64,000 nucleotides of DNA from Streptomyces sp. YIM 130001 (GCF_003574445.1 NZ_KZ984555.1:62001-126000); one strand, 5' to 3'; numbered from the stretch's first letter, positions 36,003-45,607 are shown. The notes: generated by a model from the letters alone, not told the origin. Translations and numbers: made by a program.

Positions 36003-37082
36003 ATGACTATTCCAAGCCAGACCACCGAGTCCACCGAGTCCACCGGGTCCACCGGGTCCACCGGGTCCACCGGGTCCACCACCAAGAACCTGCTCGACCC
36101 GGGCTTCGAGCTCACGCTGCGCCCCATGCGCTACCCGGACTTCTACGAGCGCTACCGGGACGCCATCAAGAACACCTGGACCGTCGAGGAGGTCGACCTC
36201 CACTCGGACGTGTCCGACCTGGCGAAGCTGTCGCCGGGCGAGCAGCATCTGATCGGCCGTCTCGTCGCGTTCTTCGCGACCGGCGACTCGATCGTGGCGA
36301 ACAACCTGGTGCTCACCCTGTACAAGCACATCAACTCCCCCGAGGCGCGGCTCTACTTGAGCCGGCAGCTGTTCGAGGAAGCCGTGCATGTGCAGTTCTA
36401 TCTGACACTGCTCGACACCTACCTCCCCGACCCGGAGGACCGCACGGCCGCCTTCGCCGCGGTCGAGAGCATCCCGTCGATCCGCGAGAAGGCCGAGTTC
36501 TGCTTCAAGTGGATGGACTCGGTGGAGACGATCGACCAGTTGGAGTCCCGGTCCGACCGGCGCCGCTTCCTGCTGAACCTGATCTGCTTCGCCGCGTGCA
36601 TCGAGGGCCTGTTCTTCTACGGCGCCTTCGCGTACGTGTACTGGTTCCGCTCCCGCGGTCTGCTGCACGGTCTCGCCACCGGCACCAACTGGGTGTTCCG
36701 GGACGAGACCATGCACATGAACTTCGCCTTCGAGGTGGTCGACACCGTCCGCAAGGAGGAGCCGGACCTCTTCGACGAGGACCTGGAGCGGCAGGTCGTC
36801 GAGATGCTCCGGGAGGCGGTCGACTCCGAGCTGCAGTTCGCCCGTGACCTGTGCGGGGACGGACTGCCGGGAATGAACACCGAGTCGATGCGCGAGTACC
36901 TGGAGTGCGTGGCCGACCAGCGGCTCGTACGTCTCGGTTTCGCGCCGGTGTACGGCTCGCAGAACCCGTTCTCCTTCATGGAGTTGCAGGGCGTTCAGGA
37001 GCTGACCAACTTCTTCGAGCGGCGGCCGTCCGCGTACCAGGTGGCGGTGGAGGGCTCGGTGTCGTTCGACGACGAGTTCTGA
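36003..37082 (+). CDS. nrdB: Class Ia ribonucleoside-diphosphate reductase, small subunit
   Basis: 359 residues from ATG 36003 (AGGAAG upstream); an ATG at 35946 overlapping the nrdA stop would add 19 residues. After a Ser/Thr/Gly tract made by 9-base repeats, the ferritin-like fold carries iron ligands in FFATGDSI, RQLFEEAVHVQFY and WVFRDETMHMNFAFE. It holds the tyrosyl radical; the C-terminal VSFDDEF tail docks into NrdA. An AraC-type nrdS gene known to follow nrdB in S. coelicolor is not adjacent here. Confidence 0.94.
   Translation: MTIPSQTTESTESTGSTGSTGSTGSTTKNLLDPGFELTLRPMRYPDFYERYRDAIKNTWTVEEVDLHSDVSDLAKLSPGEQHLIGRLVAFFATGDSIVANNLVLTLYKHINSPEARLYLSRQLFEEAVHVQFYLTLLDTYLPDPEDRTAAFAAVESIPSIREKAEFCFKWMDSVETIDQLESRSDRRRFLLNLICFAACIEGLFFYGAFAYVYWFRSRGLLHGLATGTNWVFRDETMHMNFAFEVVDTVRKEEPDLFDEDLERQVVEMLREAVDSELQFARDLCGDGLPGMNTESMREYLECVADQRLVRLGFAPVYGSQNPFSFMELQGVQELTNFFERRPSAYQVAVEGSVSFDDEF
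36027..36083 (+). repeat. In-frame 9-bp tandem repeat in nrdB
   Basis: Six units of ACCGRGTCC (Thr-Glu/Gly-Ser) run in phase near the NrdB N-terminus. The last four are identical, suggesting recent slippage. Confidence 0.8.
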
Positions 37083-37306
37083 AGGCCCGGCACCGGGCCG
37101 GTGGAGCCGACGGGGGCTACGGGGGCTACGGGGGCTACGGGAGCCTGCCGGGGCGGATCGGGGATCCGGTCCTTCCCGGCAGGTCGGCGCTCGGCCTGCT
37201 TCAACTGCCGGTCGATGCGCCGGTCCTGGAGGTTGCCTGCGAGGGAGGGGGCGGCGAGCAGAAGGGCGACGCCGAGGACGGTGAGCCAGTCGTTGAGTGC
37301 GTTCAT
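36995..37306 (-). CDS. Small single-pass membrane protein, overlapping nrdB antisense
   Basis: 103 residues from ATG 37306, which has GGGAGAG eight bases upstream. MNALNDWLTVLGVALLLAAPSL forms one membrane helix, then NLQDRRIDRQLKQAERRP and an APVAPVAPV tract encoded by 9-base repeats. The last 29 codons run antisense to the nrdB 3' end. The N-terminal half looks genuine; the true end may be altered. Function unknown. Confidence 0.5.
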   Translation of the reverse strand: MNALNDWLTVLGVALLLAAPSLAGNLQDRRIDRQLKQAERRPAGKDRIPDPPRQAPVAPVAPVAPVGSTGPVPGLQNSSSNDTEPSTATWYADGRRSKKLVSS

Positions 37307-37406
37307 GTCTGCCACTCTCCCGCCGCGGGCCGCGCCGGGTGAGTGGCAGGACTGTCATGGTGCGTCGAATTGCTGCCAAGCCGTCGACGGCGTGTTCCCG
37401 GCGCCG

Positions 37407-38678
37407 CTACAAGGCCTCCGGTGCGACCGTCGAGGTGCCGGTGTCGAGTACGGCGTCGAAGGCGTCTAGCACCGGGACCTGCAGGTAGGCGCTCTGCAGC
37501 CGGGTGCGGTCGGGGCCTGCGAGGTGGCCGAGTGAGCGTGCCGCGCGCAGACCCGCCAGGCCGAACCCGATGCCGGCGGCCCTGAACTCGGCCTCGATGC
37601 TGCCGGGTTCGGGCGCCTCGAGCGGGGTGTCGGCGACGGTGAAGCCGAACGGCGCCTCCTCGTCCGGCCGCATGTCCGCGGTGTGGCCCACCGCACTGGT
37701 CAGCCCGAGGGCGAAGTACTCGTCCCCCAGGGCCTCGTGGAGGTGCTGGCCCATCGGCAGTCCGGTGAGGTGCCCGCCGAAGGAGATCGGGGACTTCAGG
37801 ATGTGGGCGTTGTGGGCGGCCAGTACGACACGGGCCCCGGGCCCCTGCTGCTCCAGGTGCCACAGCAGCGACTCGGCCATCGACTTCTCCCGGGCGGAGG
37901 TGTCGGCCGTCAGCCCGCGCCCCGCGAAGAGGTCGGACATCGCACGGAACGTGTAGTCCGCGTGGACGGCCACCTCCAGACGCCGTACCGCCACCGCGTG
38001 GTCCTGGCGGTCACCTCGGGAGACATGGAGCGGCGCCAGTGAGCGGCAGCGGACGAGCAGGCGGGTCAACAGGGCGGTCAGCGCGTCCTGTCGGGACGCA
38101 TCGAGCCGCTCCCACCGGGGCGCGGCAGCGGAGGCGGAGGGCCCGGCGAAGGACTCCGCGATCCGGATCGCCTCCTCGATCAGCGGCAGGACCTCCGGGT
38201 CCACCGCGCGCAGATGGTCGGCGACGGGGAGCAGTGCGGGCAGCAGCGAGCCACCGGCGGCCGGGATGTCCACTCCGGCGAAGCGCACGGGACGTTCGGC
38301 GCCGCGGTTGAACTGCCTTACCCAGCGCAGGGGTTCACCGACCCCCACCGGGATCGACCCGGCCAGAAGCTCCCCGAGGTCGCCCTCCGTGCCCTCCCCC
38401 TGCGCCCAGGCGTCCAGGGCGAAGCCCTCGCTGAAGCCGTACTCGAAGGCGAGGACGGTGAATCCGCAGCGTTCGACGAGGAAGCGCAGGACGCGGCCGC
38501 GCATCGCGGCGAACTCCTCGATGAAGTGCGAGTTCTCCCCCACGGCGACGACACGGGCGGTGCCGATCAGTTCGCGCAGCGGTTCCAGGTCGTCGAGCGG
38601 CGCCGCGGGATCGAGGTGGGTGAGTGAACTCGCGTGCTCGCGGAGCCAGTCGGCGAACGGAGTGGGAGCGTCAGACAT
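37407..38678 (-). CDS. Erythromycin esterase family hydrolase
   Basis: 423 residues. VVAVGENSHFIEEFAAMR near the N-terminus, FAFEYGFSEG-like AFEYGFSEG, and VVLAAHNAHILKSPISFGG are the conserved blocks of EreA/EreB-type macrolide esterases (GENSHF and HNAH carry catalytic His/Glu). It could open a macrolide lactone, though many family members have other substrates. ATG 38678 lies inside the end of the acetyltransferase gene (8-base overlap), so the two form an operon. Confidence 0.85.
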   Translation of the reverse strand: MSDAPTPFADWLREHASSLTHLDPAAPLDDLEPLRELIGTARVVAVGENSHFIEEFAAMRGRVLRFLVERCGFTVLAFEYGFSEGFALDAWAQGEGTEGDLGELLAGSIPVGVGEPLRWVRQFNRGAERPVRFAGVDIPAAGGSLLPALLPVADHLRAVDPEVLPLIEEAIRIAESFAGPSASAAAPRWERLDASRQDALTALLTRLLVRCRSLAPLHVSRGDRQDHAVAVRRLEVAVHADYTFRAMSDLFAGRGLTADTSAREKSMAESLLWHLEQQGPGARVVLAAHNAHILKSPISFGGHLTGLPMGQHLHEALGDEYFALGLTSAVGHTADMRPDEEAPFGFTVADTPLEAPEPGSIEAEFRAAGIGFGLAGLRAARSLGHLAGPDRTRLQSAYLQVPVLDAFDAVLDTGTSTVAPEAL

Positions 38679-39333
38679 GCGGCGGCTCGTTCCCCGGTGC
38701 GGCCGCCTCGAGGTCGTCGATGGTGCCGGACATGATCGTGCGGATGTGCTCGGTGATGTGCTCCGGCGGCCAGTCCCACCACGCGACGGCGAGCAGGCGG
38801 TCCACCTCGTCCTCGCTGTAGCGGCGGCGGATGAGGCGGGCCGGGTTGCCGCCCACGATGCCGTAGTCGGGTACGTCGTCGACCACGACGGCGCCGGAGG
38901 CGATGACCGCCCCGTGGCCGATGCGGACCCCGGGCATCACCAGGGTCCGGTAGCCGAACCAGACGTCGTTCCCGACGACGGTGTCACCGCGCCCCGGCAG
39001 CCCGGTGATGAGGTCGAAGTGCTCGGCCCAGGAGCCGCCCATGATCGGGAAGGGGAACGTCGAGGGACCGTCCATCCGGTGGTTGGCGCCGTTCATGAGG
39101 AACCGGGTTCCCTCGCCCAGAGCGCAGAACTTACCGATGACGAGCTTCTCCGGCCCGTAGTGATAGAGCACGTTCCGGGTCTCGAACGCGGTCGGGTCGT
39201 CCGGATCGTCGTAGTACGAGAACGCTCCGACCTCGATCAGCGGCGAGCTGACCAGCGGCTTGAGCAGCACCACCCGCGGCTGGTCCGGCATGGGGTGCAC
39301 GACGTTCGGGTCGGCGGGGACGATGGGAGTCAC
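38671..39333 (-). CDS. Vat/CatB-type xenobiotic O-acetyltransferase
   Basis: 220 residues of hexapeptide left-handed beta-helix. Features typical of streptogramin A and type B chloramphenicol acetyltransferases: VGAFSYYDDPDD, KLVIGKFCALGEGTRFLMNGANHRMDG (in parts, with the catalytic His), GNDVWFGYRTLVMPGVRIGHGAVIASGAVV, and DYGIVGGNPARLIRRRY. Likely O-acetylates a hydroxylated antibiotic. First gene of the operon with the esterase. Confidence 0.88.
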   Translation of the reverse strand: MTPIVPADPNVVHPMPDQPRVVLLKPLVSSPLIEVGAFSYYDDPDDPTAFETRNVLYHYGPEKLVIGKFCALGEGTRFLMNGANHRMDGPSTFPFPIMGGSWAEHFDLITGLPGRGDTVVGNDVWFGYRTLVMPGVRIGHGAVIASGAVVVDDVPDYGIVGGNPARLIRRRYSEDEVDRLLAVAWWDWPPEHITEHIRTIMSGTIDDLEAAAPGNEPPHV

Positions 39334-39393
39334 GTGCTTGCTTCCTCTGCGGTCGGCCGGCGGGAGCGATGCTGCGGTACGGGCACGTACGGT

Positions 39394-40047
39394 CTACGGC
39401 GTGCGGGCCGTGGTGGATCCGAAGCCCAGCCAAGTGTGGCGATTGCCCCACCAGCACCAGCCGACCTTGGGCGCGTGCCGCCGCTCCTTGCCGTCCCGCC
39501 CTGTGCCGTTGCTGATCCAGATGGCGGGTGTACGGGCGTCGAGGGCGCCGTTCGCCTTGCGCAGCCGGGAGCCGATCGTCATGAAGCAGCGGTTGCGTTC
39601 CAGCGCCTGAGGCTGCTGCAGCACCCAGTGGATGCCTTCGGTCAGCAGCAGTGGGCTGCGCCCCTGCGCGGCGAGGGCGGGCAGCGCCTCCTCCGGGCTC
39701 CAGTCGGCCTTGTCGTCCCCGCGGTCGACTCCGGAGAGGAGGTACAGGGGCGCGTCGGGCGGTTCGCTGCCGTTGGGTGTGAAGTCGTCGACGTCGGCCA
39801 TGTCGACGACCACGAAGCCGGGCTTGCCCTCGCGGCGGAGCAGCGGCGCGAGCGCGGAAGCAGGGGCCCGGTCCGGGTGGACGGCGAGCAGGGCGCCGTC
39901 GCCGGCCTCCCCGGCCCGCGCCGCGAACTCCCGCAGCTCGTCCGGGGAGAGCTGGGCGCGCGTGTGCACGCCGAGCCCGATCAGACGTTCCGCCTGGTCG
40001 GCGAGGGGCGGCAGAGGGGGCAGGGCGGTGTCGGGCGCTGCGGTCAA
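39394..40047 (-). CDS. DUF5701-family protein
   Basis: About 217 residues. TTG 40047 is chosen because GCGAGG lies six bases before it; ATG 40125 is also in frame. QAERLIGLGVHTRAQLSPDELREFA and PLLLTEGIHWVLQQPQAL, NRCFMTIGSRL and KVGWCWWGNRHTWLGFGS are recognised as the DUF5701 pattern. Trp/Cys-rich end; soluble. Function unknown. Confidence 0.75.
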   Translation of the reverse strand: MTAAPDTALPPLPPLADQAERLIGLGVHTRAQLSPDELREFAARAGEAGDGALLAVHPDRAPASALAPLLRREGKPGFVVVDMADVDDFTPNGSEPPDAPLYLLSGVDRGDDKADWSPEEALPALAAQGRSPLLLTEGIHWVLQQPQALERNRCFMTIGSRLRKANGALDARTPAIWISNGTGRDGKERRHAPKVGWCWWGNRHTWLGFGSTTARTP

Positions 40048-40340
40048 GGCGTTCCTCGCTGCGTGGTGGGTCGGGGTGACGGGTGGGCACGGCCCGGCAG
40101 CGGCCGTCGCCGCCGTACGGATCATCCTCACCGCACGCCCGCGCTGGAACAAGCGCCTTTCGCTCAACGGCAATTGACCCGGATCCATCCGATCCGCCCC
40201 CACGCGGCGAGCGTCAGCAGCGCCCCGATGTCCCGTAGCTCCGCGATGCCCCTCCCTACGGGCGACGACGAAGGTACCCCGGGTACCCCGCCGCTCACCA
40301 GGCTCTCCTCACCGCGCGGAACCTGCGGCAAGCTGGAGTC

Positions 40341-41309
40341 ATGCTGAAGAACGTGGCCGCCGTACTGCTCGACGGAGTGCACCCCTTCGAACTCGGCGTG
40401 GTCTGCGAGGTGTTCGGGATCGACCGCAGCGACGAGGGCCTGCCGGTGTACGACTTCGCGGTGGTCTCCGGCGAGGGCCCGCGGCTCGACACCCACGCGG
40501 GATTCTCGCTCCTGGTCGAGCACGGTCTGGAACGGCTCGAGGAGGCGGACCTGATCGCGGTGCCCGCGGGGATGTCGTATCTGCACCGCGACTTCCCCGA
40601 GGAGCTTCTCGACGCGCTGCGCAGGGCCGTGGACCGCGGCGCCCGGGTCCTCTCGGTCTGCTCGGGGGTCTTCGTGCTCGGCTCCGCGGGGCTGCTCGAC
40701 GACCGGCCCTGCACGGTGCACTGGCGGCATGTGGCGGACCTGACGGCCCGCTACCCACGCGCCCGGGTCGAACCGGACGTGCTGTACGTCGCGTCGGGCC
40801 GGGTGGTCACCTCGGCGGGCACGGCGGCCGGGATCGACGCCTGTCTGCACATCGTGCGCGAGGAGCACGGCACCGAGGTGGCCAATACGATCGCGCGCCG
40901 CATGGTGGTTCCGCCGCACCGGGACGGCGGCCAGGCGCAGTTCGTGGAGCGCCCGCTGCCGCGTACCCGGTGCGACACCGTGGGCGGGGTGCTCGCCTGG
41001 ATGGAACGCCATCTGGACGAGGAGATCACGGTGGAGATGCTCGCGGAGCGGGCCCACATGTCGCCGCGCACCTTCGCCCGCCGGTTCAAGGAGGAGACGG
41101 GCACCACGCCGTACCGCTGGCTGCTCAGGCAACGGGTGCTGTTCGCCCAGGAGTTGCTCGAAGGCTCCGACGACACGGTGGACGCGATCGCCGACCGCGC
41201 GGGCTTCGGCAACGCGGCGGCCCTGCGCCACCACTTCCTCGCATCGCTCGGAACCACACCGCATTCCTACCGGCGTACGTTCCGGGGGCCGGGGCGGGAA
41301 GTGGCCTGA
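40341..41309 (+). CDS. GlxA-type transcriptional regulator (DJ-1/PfpI domain + AraC HTH)
   Basis: 322 residues. The N-terminal DJ-1/PfpI domain (about 1-180) has SVCSGVFVLGSAGLLDDR at the nucleophile-elbow position; AraC helices follow (ITVEMLAERAHMSPRTFARRFKEETG, DDTVDAIADRAGFGNAAALRHHF in parts). Members sense small molecules through the first domain. An AraC-like nrdS belongs to the nrdAB operon of S. coelicolor; this gene is 3.3 kb away and separated by minus-strand genes, so any link is speculative. Confidence 0.9.
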   Translation: MLKNVAAVLLDGVHPFELGVVCEVFGIDRSDEGLPVYDFAVVSGEGPRLDTHAGFSLLVEHGLERLEEADLIAVPAGMSYLHRDFPEELLDALRRAVDRGARVLSVCSGVFVLGSAGLLDDRPCTVHWRHVADLTARYPRARVEPDVLYVASGRVVTSAGTAAGIDACLHIVREEHGTEVANTIARRMVVPPHRDGGQAQFVERPLPRTRCDTVGGVLAWMERHLDEEITVEMLAERAHMSPRTFARRFKEETGTTPYRWLLRQRVLFAQELLEGSDDTVDAIADRAGFGNAAALRHHFLASLGTTPHSYRRTFRGPGREVA

Positions 41310-41370
41310 GTGCGTCGCCGGCACGCTGCCGCCTGCCGGTGAGGCCTCCCGCCGGAGGGCCGCCTCGATC

Positions 41371-41401
41371 GCCGGAGGGGCTTGGAGAAGACCCCTCCGG
41401 C
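41371..41401. terminator. Terminator between GlxA-type regulator and carboxypeptidase
   Basis: GCCGGAGGGG (41371-41380) pairs with CCCCTCCGGC (41392-41401), between convergent genes. The same GCCGGAGGG motif is repeated just upstream. Confidence 0.75.
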
Positions 41402-41420
41402 AACGGCTTTCCCGAGGGGC

Positions 41421-42164
41421 TCAGATCCCGCAGGACGGCGCCTTCCAGGTGCGGCCCGACCGGTGGTCGACGTGCGTGTGGTCGTTGTGGCCCGGGTAGC
41501 CGGGGCCGAGTATCCCGTTGAACCCGTGATTGCGAGCCGCCTTCGCCAGCGTGCAGAGCGAGTGCGGGCCGGAGCCCAGGTCCGCCGAATCCCCGTACAG
41601 GTGACGGCTGTTGGTCGCGCCGCCGACCGCCGCGTTGCACGACTTGGAGCGGAATCCGCTGGTCACCCGGATCGACTTGTCGCCGAGCGCGTGCCGCATC
41701 GCCTGCAGCTTCCACATGGTGCGCAGTGCGTTGTTCTTGGCGGTCGCCGCGCTCACGTTGCCGCCCGCCCAGCTGGAGTTGCACTTATTGAGCTCGGCGA
41801 AGTCGAAGTTCGCGGGCGAGCAGTCCGAGTCCTGCAGGGCGTAGATCTTGGCGAAGGTCTTGGCACCGGCGACACCGTCGGCGGTGAGGCCGTACGCCTT
41901 CTGGAAGCGGGTCACGGCCGCCTTGGTGGCGGCACCGTACGAGCCGTCGATCGCCAGGACCGAACCGGTGCCGGGGTAGCCGGCCACCCGGATCTGGAGC
42001 TGGGTGACCGCGGCCCCCTTCGATCCCTCACGCAGCGTGCCCGACCACGTGTAGCAGGAGTCGGCGCTCGCCGACGACGTCGAGACCGCGGAGCCGGCGA
42101 AGACGCCTGCCGCGACCATGACAAAGGACAGTAAGAGGCGCACGGGGCGCTTGTGTCTCAGCAT
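41421..42164 (-). CDS. Secreted zinc D-Ala-D-Ala carboxypeptidase (M15) with peptidoglycan-binding domain
   Basis: 247 residues from ATG 42164. Signal peptide LLLSFVMVAAGVFAGSAVS, then a peptidoglycan-binding_1 domain (LREGSKGAAVTQLQIRVAGY, GSYGAATKAAVTRFQKAYGL), then an M15 domain with zinc ligands in SRHLYGDSADLG and GHNDHTHVDH. The closest described enzyme type is the zinc carboxypeptidase of Streptomyces albus G. Trims peptide stems of the cell wall outside the cell. Confidence 0.92.
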   Translation of the reverse strand: MLRHKRPVRLLLSFVMVAAGVFAGSAVSTSSASADSCYTWSGTLREGSKGAAVTQLQIRVAGYPGTGSVLAIDGSYGAATKAAVTRFQKAYGLTADGVAGAKTFAKIYALQDSDCSPANFDFAELNKCNSSWAGGNVSAATAKNNALRTMWKLQAMRHALGDKSIRVTSGFRSKSCNAAVGGATNSRHLYGDSADLGSGPHSLCTLAKAARNHGFNGILGPGYPGHNDHTHVDHRSGRTWKAPSCGI

Positions 42165-42360
42165 GGGCTGAGACTGGCGGGGGTCCACGGGGCACGTCAA
42201 CACCCTGTGGAAAAGCATCAGTTGTCGGACCAAAGACGGCCGCGGACCCCTCGGGTACCGGCCGTACCCGACCTCCCGTACCACCGGTACCGAGCCCTGG
42301 ACCTGCTACGACGCACGCCGTGCGGCCCGGCGTCGACCGGTCCGCACGGCGTCGCGGGGC

Positions 42361-43011
42361 TCAGGAGTTGGGCACCGTCTCGTAGCGGGGCGTGCCCTCC
42401 TCCATCTGCCGCAGGGCGTCCTTGCGCTCGCGCTTGGAGAGGCGGTCGATGTAGAGGTACCCGTAGAGGTGGTCCGTCTCGTGCTGCAGGCAGCGGGCGA
42501 AGTAGCCGGTGCCGCGCACCCGGATCTCGTTGCCCCGCTCGTCACGCCCCGTGACCACGGCGTAGTCGGGCCGGGCGAGCGGCGCGTACGCGGTCGGGAC
42601 GGAGAGGCAGCCCTCGTTCGACTCGTCCAGGGAGCGGTCGCCGGCCGGGAGCTCCTCGAGGACCGGATTGCAGATCACGCCGGTGTGCCGGGCGCCGTCG
42701 TCGTCCGGGCAGTCGTACACGAAGACCTTCAGGTCGACGCCGATCTGGTTCGCCGCGAGACCCACGCCCTCGGCCGCCCGCTGGCTGGCGAACATGTCGT
42801 CGACCAGCGACGCGAGCTCGGCGTCGAACTCCGTGACGTCCCGGCACTCCTTGTGCAGCACGGGATTGCCGACCACGGTGACCGGACGGACCGAGCCGCG
42901 CTCGCGGTACGCCGTCTCGCGCTCCTCGCAGTCCTCGGTGTCCACGACGAAGCCCTCGTCGTCGACCGGGAGCACCCCGGTGTACTGCTGCTCAGTGTCC
43001 TGCTGCGCCAT
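42361..43011 (-). CDS. def: Peptide deformylase
   Basis: 216 residues. Removes the formyl group from nascent proteins. All three motifs are present: [18 protein letters not shown] and QHETDHLYG (metal His and catalytic Glu). It has an unusual acidic N-terminal extension of about 45 residues before [16 protein letters not shown] 43011. Confidence 0.95.
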   Translation of the reverse strand: MAQQDTEQQYTGVLPVDDEGFVVDTEDCEERETAYRERGSVRPVTVVGNPVLHKECRDVTEFDAELASLVDDMFASQRAAEGVGLAANQIGVDLKVFVYDCPDDDGARHTGVICNPVLEELPAGDRSLDESNEGCLSVPTAYAPLARPDYAVVTGRDERGNEIRVRGTGYFARCLQHETDHLYGYLYIDRLSKRERKDALRQMEEGTPRYETVPNS

Positions 43012-43117
43012 GTCCGACGTACGCCTTCCTCGACAAGCCGTTGATGGCATACAGCCTACGGGGCCGCACGGACCCGCCGAGGCCGGATACCCGGAGGGCG
43101 GTCCGGCACGGGACCGC

Positions 43118-44098
43118 TCAGCAGACCTCTTCGAGGTCGCGCCAGTCGCGGGAGTCCGGGCTGTCCGCCACCCAGCCGTCGAGCAGTCCGCGGACCAGGC
43201 CGGAGGGTGCCGCGATGCCGCACTCGCGCTCGGGCACCCACAGGGCTCCGGGGCTGCGGTGGCCGAGCGGGCCCGGGTGGCCGGGTTCACTGTGGTCGTG
43301 CGGGTCGAGGTGCTCGCCGTCGCCCTCGTCGCTCGGCATCCGGCTCTCCGAACACATCCGGCACAGCAGCCGCACCGAGGACGACCAGTCCTCCGCCGCG
43401 AAGCCGGCCTCGGCCGCGAGCCGCTCCAGGGCGTCCCGGTCCGCCTCGGTGGCCGCCTCCAGGAGCACCACCCAGGTCGGCACCGGCGAGGGCGCCCACA
43501 GCTCGATCTCGTCGAAGACGGGGTACGAGTGACCGGCGGCCGTGGTCCGCTCGCCGTGCGGGACCCCGTCGTGCAGCACGACCTCGCCCCAGCGGCGCCC
43601 CGAGGACGGCAGCGGGATCGACAGGATCTCGAGCCGGGCCGGATCGAGCCTGCGGCCCCAGACCACCTCGGCCTCGCCCTCGGGCGAGAGCCGAACCGCC
43701 GCGCTGCCCAGGTCCATGCCGTGCGGTTCGCCCGCGGCGGCCGCACCGCCGGGGACCTTGAGGCCGTACGCCTGCCAGGCACGCCGCGCGAGGGGCCAGT
43801 CCTGCAGGGCGGTCGCGGCGATGCCGACGTTCCACCAGTCGGGGGCGCCGGTCTCGCGGTCGAGCAGGGCGACGGCGCGCAGGCCCGCGGCGCGCGCCTG
43901 CTCCCAGTCGTGCCGGAACTTGTGCAGCAGCGCCAGGTTGAACCAGGACTCGGAGAGCCAGGGCTCCAGATCGGCGGCCCGCGTGAGCAGCGCTCCCGCG
44001 TCCTCGTAGCGGCCGTCCCCGATCAGCGTGAAAGCCCGGTCGGTGGCCTGCCGCCACGAGGCGGAGGGCCGGTGCCGTCCCTTGCCGAAGATCCTCAC
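43118..44098 (-). CDS. TPR-containing protein, unknown function
   Basis: 326 residues from GTG 44098. Residues 18 to about 110 look like two or three tetratricopeptide-type helical repeats ([24 protein letters not shown]). The rest, ending [10 protein letters not shown], has a Cys pair (LLCRMCSE) and an acidic, His-rich stretch ([18 protein letters not shown]) that may bind metal. It lies upstream of def on the same strand. No function is assigned. Confidence 0.8.
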   Translation of the reverse strand: MRIFGKGRHRPSASWRQATDRAFTLIGDGRYEDAGALLTRAADLEPWLSESWFNLALLHKFRHDWEQARAAGLRAVALLDRETGAPDWWNVGIAATALQDWPLARRAWQAYGLKVPGGAAAAGEPHGMDLGSAAVRLSPEGEAEVVWGRRLDPARLEILSIPLPSSGRRWGEVVLHDGVPHGERTTAAGHSYPVFDEIELWAPSPVPTWVVLLEAATEADRDALERLAAEAGFAAEDWSSSVRLLCRMCSESRMPSDEGDGEHLDPHDHSEPGHPGPLGHRSPGALWVPERECGIAAPSGLVRGLLDGWVADSPDSRDWRDLEEVC

Positions 44099-44242
44099 GA
44101 TTCCCGCCTGCCAGGTTCACTGGGAACTGTCCTGTGCCGGGCCTGTGCCCCCGGGCACCCATGACTACTCACTACTTCGCATCCAACCATGCCCCGTCTG
44201 CGGCCCGCTCATTACCCATGGGTTACCCAGGAGGCACCCGGA

Positions 44243-45607
44243 TCAGACCGCCGCAGAGCGAGCCGGTCCGCCCCGCGAAAGGACCCTGGCCAGGGATTCA
44301 ACGATCTCGGCCTGGTAGTCGTGCCCGGTTCCCAGGCGCAGCCGCTCCACCGCGGCCAGCGCCCCGCCGGGCCCGTCCCCGCGGGCCATCTCGTCGTACG
44401 CGTTCGCCGTACGCACAATCCTGGCGGTCAGCGGCTGCTCCCGGAAGGGGTCGGCCTGCCGTTCCACGACGACCGCGACCTCGCGGGCGACACCGGTCTG
44501 GCGCACCACGGCCCCGCCGAGCAAGGCGATCCGGCGCTGGTCGGCGGCCGGCAGCTCGGCGGTCGCACCGGCCGGGACCGGGTCCACCAGGGACAGCTGG
44601 CCGATGTCGTGCATCAGGGCCGCGTACTCGAGCACCTGCAGGTCCGGGCCGGTGAGCCCCAGGTCGCGGCCGATGGCTCGGCTGAGCAGGGCGACCCGGC
44701 GGGCATGGCCCTGCGGGGTGTACCCGGCGATCTCGGTGGCCCGGGCGAGTGAGGTGATGGTCTGCCGGTAGGTGGTGCGGACCTCGGTGTAGCGGCGGAA
44801 GGCCAACTGGGTCAGGAGCAGCGGTACGCAGAACACCGGCAGCGCCCAGAGCCCGCCGACCGCGACCGAGAGCGCCATCACGGCGCCGGTCGCCCCCACG
44901 GCCGAGACGATCCCCGTCATCGCGCGCAGCTGGTCGCGCAGCAGCGGCCCGTACGGCAGCGGGGTGCCGCCGGTGCGGCGGAAGGCGTCCGGCAGGGTGC
45001 GGGCACGGGCGAGCGCTGCGGCGAGCACGGCGTCGTTGAGCGCGGTGAGGACCAGCACGAGGACGATCCACAGGGCGTAGAACGGACCACGGCCCACGAG
45101 GTGGTCGAGCAGGCCGGTGTTGTACGGGGTCTGGAAGCAGACGGCGGCGAAGCCGACGGTCAGGGTCCGGCGCGTGAGGTGCTCGAGCGCCCGGCCGCGC
45201 CCGGCGGCGATGTGCGGCACCGAGCCCGCCAGCGTGGCGGCACAGACCACGGCGACGACCTGGAGTACGCCGTGCTGGGCGGGACGGCCCGCGATGTCGC
45301 CGAGCAGGGCGTAGGCGAGGGCGCCGGCGGCTCCGAGCGGGGCGGGCTCGCGCTGGCTGCCGCCCCAGCGAGCCAGCTCGCCGAGCAGGATCAGGGCGCC
45401 GAAGGCGAGCGTCGCGCCACGTTCGTCCAGGCCGTACCGGAGGGTGTGGGCGAGCGCGAAGGCGCCGGCCAGGGCGGCCGCGCCGTGGATCAGCACGAGG
45501 CTGAGCAGCGGACCGCGGCGCCGCGGGCGGGCGTGCGCCGGGCCGGTCGCGGGCGCACCCCCGAAGGGCTGTCGGGCCGGGCGGGTGCCGGGCGGCAGCC
45601 GCTTCAC
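44243..45607 (-). CDS. Membrane protein with degenerate HD domain, coupled to the HD-GYP protein
   Basis: 454 residues from GTG 45607, overlapping the preceding stop (GTGA). Seven or so N-terminal membrane segments, then an HD domain at about 285-440. The HD signature reads LMHDIGQLS, with Gln where Lys is normal, and there is no HHExxDGxGYP block, so c-di-GMP hydrolysis is unlikely. Possibly a regulatory partner of the upstream protein. Confidence 0.85.
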   Translation of the reverse strand: MKRLPPGTRPARQPFGGAPATGPAHARPRRRGPLLSLVLIHGAAALAGAFALAHTLRYGLDERGATLAFGALILLGELARWGGSQREPAPLGAAGALAYALLGDIAGRPAQHGVLQVVAVVCAATLAGSVPHIAAGRGRALEHLTRRTLTVGFAAVCFQTPYNTGLLDHLVGRGPFYALWIVLVLVLTALNDAVLAAALARARTLPDAFRRTGGTPLPYGPLLRDQLRAMTGIVSAVGATGAVMALSVAVGGLWALPVFCVPLLLTQLAFRRYTEVRTTYRQTITSLARATEIAGYTPQGHARRVALLSRAIGRDLGLTGPDLQVLEYAALMHDIGQLSLVDPVPAGATAELPAADQRRIALLGGAVVRQTGVAREVAVVVERQADPFREQPLTARIVRTANAYDEMARGDGPGGALAAVERLRLGTGHDYQAEIVESLARVLSRGGPARSAAV

